Source: Sphingomonadales bacterium (GTDB lineage: Bacteria > Bacteroidota > Bacteroidia > UBA7662). From it: 14,247 bases of DNA. The position numbers were made by a program, and so were the translations under genes. The notes beneath the pieces are model-generated. The model worked only from the letters and a program-made list of their open reading frames with translations. It made no database searches and was not told the origin of the DNA. Positions 8,721 through 14,247 of this stretch are shown here, one piece after another. The stretch is taken from NCBI GenBank assembly GCA_016872225.1, contig VHAW01000031.1, positions 1 to 14,247 of the forward strand. The letters are read 5' to 3'. Position 1 is the stretch's first letter. Every line of letters begins with the position of its first letter.

Positions 8721-10547
8721 TTAAAGTTCAGGATTTTGGTCGCCTCGAAGCCTTCGTATTTTCCGACGAGCTTCAGGCAAAAAAGCTGAGTCCGGAAATT
8801 TCAACATCAATTGACTGTAAAGGTCCATGGCACGTTCCTTGTTGGAAAAACGCTGTTCCCACAACATTCCCCTACGAAACAACGCATCATCTGCAAGCAC
8901 TTCGTCGCCGTATTTCGCCAACAAGGAACCGTATGCAGAATCGGCCTCGGCATAGCGCCCCATTTGTTCAAGAATCGCCGCCTTGCGAATCCACAAATCA
9001 TCCCCCAATGGATGTTGGAGCAACGTATCCAATAAACTGTCCACCAAGATGATGGCACGATCCAGTTGCCGTCGGTACCTGGCCTGTTCCAGCATAGCCA
9101 AGCCCTGCATGGGCCATGCGCTCGTATCGAGATCGTAATTATCATGAATGGTCAACGCCAATTCCATCGCATCATTGGCCATGCGCGTTGTGGTACTGGC
9201 TTTAAGCACATCCAATTGAGCCTGTGCCCAAGAAAATTCATGTTGAAAAAAAGATAATCGTGCATTTCTGAATTTAGCCTGATGTCCCAAAGGTTGATTC
9301 GAAAAATCCCGCTCAACCTGTCCATAAACCAAAGCCGCCTCCCAAAATATTTCGCTGAGAACATACAAATCCCCTAACAAGAGTTTGATTTCTGCCAGGG
9401 CCTGGGACTCTCCACCTTGCGCAATGATTTGTTCCAACATATCCATGGCTTCCTCTATTCGTCCCAAATCAAAGGCCAACAATTCGGCATACCCCGCAGA
9501 GGCCTGCAAACGCAAGCGTGAAATCAGTCCGGCAGTTAGAAGGTCTTTGTATTGAACGGCCAGGCTCTCCAAAGAATCCCTGGAGCCCCCATAACCCGCC
9601 TGAATCAACCGGTATTTAACCCTCAAAATCTCCATACGGGCTTCGTTCTGCAAATTGGGCAACTTAGACTGCTGCACCACAAAATCCAGCATAGGAAGCG
9701 TTGCCTTCCAGTCCTCGTTTTCAATCGCAATCCTAGCGAGACTTAAGACACGCTGGCCTTGCTGGTTTATACGCATATCCAAAGCCTTGGCTTGCTGAAA
9801 GGCTCCCGTAAAATCTTTTTGCTGAACAAGGTACCAAATCAGCAATTCGTTCAGCACTGTCTCATCCGGTTTAAGCCTTAAGCGTTTGAGCAATGCCACC
9901 CGGATTTCGTCCATTTCGTCCGCATCCAATTTCTGTTGTAAGGCATATTGCACAGCCTCCAATTGCTGCGGCTGATCCTCCAGATGTTCCAAATAATGTT
10001 CGATCATACGGACTCTCTGCCCGGATTGATGAGCCAAGTCCGCCAGTTCCAAAGCGTAACCTGCAGGGTTTGCTTGAAGAGACCTTCCTTTGAGGTAAAC
10101 TTGAGCCGCCCATTCCCCTTCAGCTCTGACCCGGAAAGCCCCAGCCAAGACGGCAATTTCGTTGGGATCGCCTTTGCAATCCCTGAGAAGTTCGCCGTAA
10201 ACCTTCAAGGCCTCCTCCACTTTGCCTCTAAGGCGCATAGCATAGCCCCGGTCTACTTCGTAATGCACCTGTCCTTTGAATTTGCGACCCAGACGCTGGG
10301 CCAGCTTTTCGGCCTCCTCATACTGTTTGAGCTGCAAACGGGACACGTACACATAGGCATAGGCGGTGTTAGACCAACCTGGATTGTTCAAGAAGGGTTC
10401 CAAAAGCCTTAGGCAAGATTCGTATTCCTGTTTCTGAAAGTGTTGAATGCCAATCTGTATTTCGGCCGGTTGAAGGGGTTGCGCCCGTAGCGGCCAACCG
10501 CCCAGCCAAACCAGAAACATGCTGATACGGAGCAAGAATTTCATCAT
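8721..10547 (-). CDS. Exported tetratricopeptide-repeat protein, conserved Bacteroidota type
   Basis: 608 residues from the ATG at 10547; a second ATG follows immediately at 10544. I chose this start because it puts a signal peptide at the N-terminus (MMKFLLRISM to PLRAQ, about 1-23). The same frame extends upstream to a TTG at 10667, but that would run into radA and bury the signal. The rest is helical TPR-like repeats: FQKQEYESCLRLLEPFL near 37-53, YEEAEKLAQRL near 76-86, and a well-conserved C-terminal part. That part includes LGDLYVLSEIFWEAALVYGQ at 391-410, GHQAKFRNARLSFF at 421-434, WAQAQLDVLKAST at 440-452, and a last unit ERAMDLYSQLMLKFPDSAFL at 571-590 before RRLRGD. It probably acts as a periplasmic or envelope scaffold; no enzyme motif is seen and no partner is known. 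It diverges from radA. Confidence 0.88.
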   Translation of the reverse strand: MMKFLLRISMFLVWLGGWPLRAQPLQPAEIQIGIQHFQKQEYESCLRLLEPFLNNPGWSNTAYAYVYVSRLQLKQYEEAEKLAQRLGRKFKGQVHYEVDRGYAMRLRGKVEEALKVYGELLRDCKGDPNEIAVLAGAFRVRAEGEWAAQVYLKGRSLQANPAGYALELADLAHQSGQRVRMIEHYLEHLEDQPQQLEAVQYALQQKLDADEMDEIRVALLKRLRLKPDETVLNELLIWYLVQQKDFTGAFQQAKALDMRINQQGQRVLSLARIAIENEDWKATLPMLDFVVQQSKLPNLQNEARMEILRVKYRLIQAGYGGSRDSLESLAVQYKDLLTAGLISRLRLQASAGYAELLAFDLGRIEEAMDMLEQIIAQGGESQALAEIKLLLGDLYVLSEIFWEAALVYGQVERDFSNQPLGHQAKFRNARLSFFQHEFSWAQAQLDVLKASTTTRMANDAMELALTIHDNYDLDTSAWPMQGLAMLEQARYRRQLDRAIILVDSLLDTLLQHPLGDDLWIRKAAILEQMGRYAEADSAYGSLLAKYGDEVLADDALFRRGMLWEQRFSNKERAMDLYSQLMLKFPDSAFLPEARRKIRRLRGDQNPEL

Positions 10548-10556
10548 TGCAATGAT
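10543..10556. repeat. Perfect 14-base palindrome over the TPR start codons
   Basis: ATCATTGCAATGAT reads the same on both strands. It contains both candidate ATG codons of the minus-strand TPR gene and lies 43 bases before the radA ATG. It could be an operator, or on RNA a hairpin that hides the start codon. One perfect 14-mer palindrome is expected by chance in about 16 kb, so the location rather than the existence is notable. Confidence 0.35.
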
Positions 10557-10598
10557 AATCCAAGGGGAGGCATAGGGGATGCCGTAAATTCGCGATCT
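10548..10598. promoter_or_regulatory. 51-base divergent promoter region between TPR gene and radA
   Basis: This must hold, or overlap, promoters for both genes. Toward radA, TAAATTCG at 10585-10592 resembles the Bacteroidota -7 element TAnnTTTG with one mismatch. Transcription would then start about at the radA ATG, giving a leaderless or nearly leaderless message. Toward the TPR gene, TATCATTG (complement of 10550-10557) is likewise one mismatch off and overlaps the palindrome. I see no well-placed TTG -33 element for either. Confidence 0.35.
10569..10583. repeat. Short inverted repeat GGCAT-AGGGG-ATGCC upstream of radA
   Basis: Perfect 5-base arms around a 5-base loop, centred in the 51-base divergent spacer and directly before the candidate radA -7 element. 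Arms this short occur often by chance, so this is only a candidate protein-binding site. Confidence 0.2.
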
Positions 10599-12044
10599 AT
10601 GTCCAAAGTCAAACGCATTTTTCGTTGCCGAAATTGTGGGATGCAAACCCCCAAATGGACTGGGCAATGCCCTTCCTGCCAGAAATGGAACACCTTGGAG
10701 GAATCCTTGGACACCTCAACCAAAGACGATAAACCGGATCGGCGCAAAGCTTCGGGGGATTTGATCCACGGTCAGGGGGTAGTCCTTCCTATCGACAAGA
10801 TTGAATTGGTGGAGCAATGGCGCATTCCGGTCCCGGATGGAGAATTACATCGGGTCCTGGGCGGTGGATTGGTGCCCGGTGGTTTGACATTATTGGGAGG
10901 TGAGCCCGGCATCGGAAAATCAACCTTGCTTCTCCAACTGGCTCTGCGCCTCACCAACCTCACCACGCTTTACATATCAGGCGAAGAAAGTCAACAACAA
11001 ATACGGTTAAGGGCCGAAAGACTTGGGGCACTGCACTCCAGCTGTCTGTTGCTATGCGAAACTGAAACCACTGCCATCTTTCAAGCCATAACTCAATTAC
11101 AACCGCAACTTATCCTGGTGGATTCGATACAAACTTTGTTTCAACGCGAAATGGATTCTGCCCCGGGAACGGTAGCCCAAATTCGGCAAGTGGCCGGAGA
11201 ATTTATGCAATATGCTAAGCAGTACCAAGTTCCTGTGATTTTAGTCGGTCATGTGACCAAGGACGGGAGTTTGGCCGGGCCTAAGGTACTTGAACATTTG
11301 GTTGATACCGTGTTACAGTTCGAAGGGGACCGTCACCAAGCCTATCGGTTGTTACGAAGTCTCAAAAACCGTTACGGCGCAACTCATGAATTGGGCATTT
11401 ACCAAATGGAACGCGATGGTCTCCGCGAGGTGCTGAATCCTTCCGACCTGCTGATGAGTCGGCATTGGCAAAATCGTTCAGGCATCGCGATTGGAAGCAC
11501 CCGTGAAGGAAATCGTTCCCTCATGGTAGAGGTACAGGCTTTGGTTTCTCCTGCCAATTACGGGGGCGCTCAGCGTAACACTACAGGCTTCGAACAACGC
11601 CGATTGCAAATGCTTCTCGCGGTCCTGCAGAAAAGATGCCGTTTGCCTCTTGCCCAACAAGACGTGTTTCTCAATTTGGCGGGTGGGCTTGAAACCTCCG
11701 ACACCGCCTTGGATTTTGCCGTTTGTGCAGCTTTGGTATCCTCCTACCTGGACCTTCCGCTCTCCAACAGGGTTTGTTTTATGGCCGAAATTGGTTTGGG
11801 AGGAGAATTACGGCCGGTGGCGGGATTGGACGCGCGATTGGCCGAAGCCCGCAAACTGGGATTCGATAAAGTCGTGGTTTCGTCGCACCAAGGTCTGGAA
11901 TCCGGAATGGAGTCTAGCATCCACACCACCTCCGGTCGCAAAAGTAAAGGACTTCGGGTCATTCCCTTGGACTATATCTCGGATTGGACCGCAACGCTTC
12001 GAAGTACGCAATCCCCACCACCCGATACAAGCTCCAAGCCATGA
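10599..12044 (+). CDS. radA: DNA repair/recombination protein RadA (Sms)
   Basis: 481 residues. RadA is a RecA-like ATPase that loads on DNA and drives branch migration of recombination intermediates. Domains in order: a C4 zinc finger (Cys10, 13, 24 and 27, the CxxC...CPSC pattern); a RecA-like core with Walker A GEPGIGKS at 101-108, SGEES at 127-131 and Walker B LILVDS at 171-176; and the RadA-specific motif at 256-260, here KNRYG rather than the usual KNRFG. The C-terminal Lon-protease-like scaffold carries GGLETSDTALDFAV and MAEIGLGGELRPVAGLDARLAEARKLGF; in RadA this domain is not proteolytic. The tail is somewhat longer than the roughly 455 residues typical of the family. It is the first gene of an operon, and its TGA overlaps the hflX ATG by four bases (ATGA). 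A start with no Shine-Dalgarno lies 51 bases from the divergent TPR start. Confidence 0.97.
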   Translation: MSKVKRIFRCRNCGMQTPKWTGQCPSCQKWNTLEESLDTSTKDDKPDRRKASGDLIHGQGVVLPIDKIELVEQWRIPVPDGELHRVLGGGLVPGGLTLLGGEPGIGKSTLLLQLALRLTNLTTLYISGEESQQQIRLRAERLGALHSSCLLLCETETTAIFQAITQLQPQLILVDSIQTLFQREMDSAPGTVAQIRQVAGEFMQYAKQYQVPVILVGHVTKDGSLAGPKVLEHLVDTVLQFEGDRHQAYRLLRSLKNRYGATHELGIYQMERDGLREVLNPSDLLMSRHWQNRSGIAIGSTREGNRSLMVEVQALVSPANYGGAQRNTTGFEQRRLQMLLAVLQKRCRLPLAQQDVFLNLAGGLETSDTALDFAVCAALVSSYLDLPLSNRVCFMAEIGLGGELRPVAGLDARLAEARKLGFDKVVVSSHQGLESGMESSIHTTSGRKSKGLRVIPLDYISDWTATLRSTQSPPPDTSSKP

Positions 12045-13192
12045 TCGGAACTGCACCGCGCACCCACTCTGAATTAGCTGTTTTGGTGGGGGTAATTACC
12101 CCCGCTCAGCCCGAACATTTAACCATAGAATATTTGGCGGAATTGGACTTTTTGACCGATACCGCGGGAGCCAAAGTCGTCAAACATTTTACCCAACGTC
12201 TTCCGCATCCTGATCCCCGCACCTACGTAGGTAGCGGCAAACTACAGGAAATCAATGATCACCTTGTGGAAAATTCCATTGATCTAGTCATTTTCGACGA
12301 TGAACTCTCAGCGGCCCAAATTCGTAACATCGAAAAGGTTTTTAATCCAGACCCCTTGGAAGCCACCGTCAAAGTACTGGATCGCAGCACCTTAATTCTG
12401 GATATTTTTGCATCGCGGGCCCGCACCGCCCAAAGCCGCCTGCAAGTAGAGCTTGCACAACACGAATACCTTTTGCCCAGACTTACGCGGATGTGGACCC
12501 ACCTTTCCAAACAGAAAGGAGGTATCGGCATGAAAGGTCCCGGTGAAAAAGAAATTGAAACCGATCGCCGCATCATCCGATACCGAATTTCCTTGCTTCA
12601 AGGCAAACTCAAAGAAATAGACCGCCAGAACCAAACCCAACGCAAAAACCGTCAAGACCAATTCCGAGTGGCCCTGGTAGGCTATACCAACGTGGGCAAG
12701 TCCAGTTTAATGAATTGGTTGACCCGCAGCGAAGTCTTTGCGGAAAACAAGTTGTTTGCCACGCTTGACACCACGGTTCGCAAATGGGTAATAAACGACA
12801 GGCCGCTGCTCCTTTCCGATACGGTTGGATTCATTCGCAAATTACCCCATCACCTGGTGGAATCCTTCAAAAGCACTTTGGACGAAGCCCGAGAGGCCCA
12901 TCTGCTGCTTCATGTGATTGACGCCTCTCATCTCGGTTTGGATGCCCAAATTGCGGTAGTAGAACAAACTTTAGTTGAATTGGGCATCCTGAATACCCCG
13001 GTGATTCGGGTTTATAACAAAATGGATGCTGTTGACCTTGAGTCCGCAGACCTTCGCTCTTGGCAAAAATCCCGTACCGCTCAGTTCCCGCAATCGGTTT
13101 TTGTCTCCGCACAAAAGCATGAAGGTCAGGGCCAACTCAAATCCATGGTTGAGCCATATATCATGGCCAAACCATCTTATGTTACCAGTTGA
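12041..13192 (+). CDS. hflX: Ribosome-splitting GTPase HflX
   Basis: 383 residues from the ATG at 12041. HflX binds the large ribosomal subunit and splits stalled or stress-idled ribosomes with GTP. The N-terminal HflX domain has RTYVGSGKLQE at 60-70, a LDRSTLILDIFASRARTAQSR-type segment near 113-133 and the glycine-rich GGIGMKGPGEKEIETDRR at 160-177. A helical linker leads to the GTPase domain: G1 GYTNVGKSS 214-222, G2 around LDTTVR 242-247, G3 DTVGFI 260-265, G4 NKMD 326-329 and G5 SAQKH 356-360. The protein ends soon after G5, so the extra C-terminal domain of E. coli HflX is absent. An upstream in-frame start at 11984 lies inside radA and would add 19 residues without family character. 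The ATGA overlap with radA argues for 12041 and translational coupling. The stop overlaps the anmK start. Confidence 0.96.
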   Translation: MIGTAPRTHSELAVLVGVITPAQPEHLTIEYLAELDFLTDTAGAKVVKHFTQRLPHPDPRTYVGSGKLQEINDHLVENSIDLVIFDDELSAAQIRNIEKVFNPDPLEATVKVLDRSTLILDIFASRARTAQSRLQVELAQHEYLLPRLTRMWTHLSKQKGGIGMKGPGEKEIETDRRIIRYRISLLQGKLKEIDRQNQTQRKNRQDQFRVALVGYTNVGKSSLMNWLTRSEVFAENKLFATLDTTVRKWVINDRPLLLSDTVGFIRKLPHHLVESFKSTLDEAREAHLLLHVIDASHLGLDAQIAVVEQTLVELGILNTPVIRVYNKMDAVDLESADLRSWQKSRTAQFPQSVFVSAQKHEGQGQLKSMVEPYIMAKPSYVTS

Positions 13193-14247
13193 TGGAGCCT
13201 TTTCCTCTTGATGCTTCTTGGTCCCAATTGCTGGCCCATGCCCCTCAAGGAGAATCCTTGGTGCTGGGCCTTATGTCAGGAACTTCCTTGGACGGTTTGG
13301 ACTGCTGTCTTGTCCGAATTATCCACAGCAAGCAATTGCCTTGGCATTTTGAGATTTTGGATGCGGTCACCTATCCCTACTCGCCAGATTTTCAAGAACG
13401 ATTACGCCAATCCCCTTGCTTGCTTCCGGCGGAGTTTATGGTTTTGGATGCGGAGCTGGGAATCCTTTGGGGAAATTGGGTAATGGATTTTCTGAACAAG
13501 TATCGCCAAAAAAATCCCAATCTGGCCGAGCGACCTTTGCTCCTTGCCAGCCATGGGCATACCGTTTGCCATAGCCCAAACTCCGGCTATTCTCTCCAAA
13601 TCGGATCAGCAGCCCATTTGCACATCATCACCGGATTACCGATTGTCCATGATTTCCGCAACGGTGATATCGCGTTGGGAGGACAAGGTGCGCCCCTTGT
13701 TCCCATGGGGGATGCTCTGCTTTTTGGTGACTACCAAGCTTGTCTTAACCTTGGCGGCATTGCCAACATCTCGTGGGGACCGAAACCTACGTTGGATGCG
13801 CCGCCTATCAGGCAAGCCTGCGATTTGACTTTTTGCAATACCGCCTTGAATTTTTTTGCATCCCTTGCTGGTATGGATATGGATGCTGACGGCCAATTGG
13901 CCACTCAAGGACAGCGCCAACAAGGGTTGCTTGAACATTGGTCTTCCGCCGTTTGGTATCAAAACCAAAGTGTACGAAGCTTGGATACGGCGGCATTTCA
14001 AGAGCAATTTTGGGCATCGGACCTGAACGGCCGGTTCAATCCCCAAGACTTGTGTTTCAATTGGTGCCTTCATGTTGCTGAAGTCCTTGAACGAACCACC
14101 CGAACGATTTCCAAGGACCAACCGGGTAAAATCTTGGTCAGTGGAGGTGGTGCGGCGCACCCCGTGCTTATGAGCTCTATGCAACAAAAGTCGAATTTGC
14201 TTCTGATCAAAGCCGAACCGATGGTCCAAGACTTCAAAGAAGCCCTC
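13192..14247 (+). CDS. anmK: Anhydro-N-acetylmuramic acid kinase AnmK (3' end missing)
   Basis: The frame opens at the ATG at 13192 and stays open for 352 codons to the right edge, so the last few dozen residues are lacking. AnmK uses ATP and water to open 1,6-anhydro-MurNAc and form MurNAc-6-phosphate in the cytoplasm, feeding recycled peptidoglycan sugar back to metabolism. Visible motifs: phosphate-binding GLMSGTSLDGLD at 26-37; SHGHTVCHSP at 120-129; LQIGSAAHLHIITGLPIVHDFR at about 135-156; D159 within NGDIALGGQGAPLVP, aligned with the family's catalytic Asp; LNLGGIANIS; CDLTFCNTALNF; and ILVSGGGAAHPVLM near the end. The 25 residues before the first motif are slightly longer than usual, but no later ATG would keep the motif intact. 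The hflX TGA and this ATG share one base (TGATG), so the gene is likely translationally coupled to hflX. Confidence 0.95.
   Translation, partial: MEPFPLDASWSQLLAHAPQGESLVLGLMSGTSLDGLDCCLVRIIHSKQLPWHFEILDAVTYPYSPDFQERLRQSPCLLPAEFMVLDAELGILWGNWVMDFLNKYRQKNPNLAERPLLLASHGHTVCHSPNSGYSLQIGSAAHLHIITGLPIVHDFRNGDIALGGQGAPLVPMGDALLFGDYQACLNLGGIANISWGPKPTLDAPPIRQACDLTFCNTALNFFASLAGMDMDADGQLATQGQRQQGLLEHWSSAVWYQNQSVRSLDTAAFQEQFWASDLNGRFNPQDLCFNWCLHVAEVLERTTRTISKDQPGKILVSGGGAAHPVLMSSMQQKSNLLLIKAEPMVQDFKEAL

Noticed and set aside
10548..10667. Upstream extension of the TPR gene to a TTG at 10667
   Set aside because: It would overlap radA, place the signal peptide at residue 41 and add sequence that is just antisense to the RadA zinc finger.
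11984..12040. Upstream ATG for HflX
   Set aside because: The extra 19 residues are out-of-frame radA sequence; the ATG at 12041 overlaps the radA stop in the classic coupled arrangement and precedes the conserved N-terminus directly.
13208..13483. 91-codon plus-strand frame starting with TTG
   Set aside because: It is a shifted frame within anmK; the frame from 13192 carries all AnmK motifs.
13636..14229. 197-codon minus-strand frame
   Set aside because: Antisense shadow of anmK with no domain character.
1..14247. Mobile element, defence system, CRISPR array or RNA gene
   Set aside because: No transposase, integrase, nuclease-defence genes, regularly spaced repeats, or tRNA/rRNA-like sequence were seen on either strand.

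Overview
The window looks like chromosomal DNA of a member of the Bacteroidota, probably an environmental Saprospirales/Chitinophagales/Cytophagales-type lineage (the lineage is inference). The grounds are a 1245-residue TonB-dependent receptor with an N-terminal carboxypeptidase-regulatory-like domain, a very large secreted protein of the kind usually exported by the type IX system, a DUF4286 protein, a Bacteroidota-type TPR protein, and no recognisable Shine-Dalgarno sequence before any gene start. I see no tRNA, rRNA, CRISPR array, insertion sequence or prophage gene. No stretch over 300 bases lacks a gene; the longest gap is 226 bases.

Left block (1-7086, minus strand): a TonB-dependent receptor gene is followed after 45 bases by a gene for a giant secreted, calcium-loop-containing protein. 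The latter is open for 1101 codons and runs off the left edge with no stop. They read as a two-gene outer-membrane/cell-surface unit without a SusD partner.

Middle block (7087-8620): a 226-base divergent promoter region with a 13-base palindrome separates the receptor from a plus-strand FMN-dependent nitronate monooxygenase-like gene. The 3' end of that gene overlaps a convergent DUF4286 gene by 9 bases.

Right block (8721-14247): a minus-strand TPR protein gene (signal peptide, about 608 residues) diverges from a tightly packed plus-strand operon radA-hflX-anmK. Only 51 bases separate the two start codons, and a perfect 14-base palindrome covers the TPR start. The radA stop overlaps the hflX start (ATGA) and the hflX stop overlaps the anmK start (TGATG), so the three proteins (recombination helicase, ribosome-splitting GTPase, peptidoglycan-recycling kinase) are probably made together. 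anmK is cut by the right edge after 352 codons.

Most of the content is ordinary housekeeping. The least-described part is the receptor plus giant secreted protein pair, together with two palindromes in divergent promoter regions.
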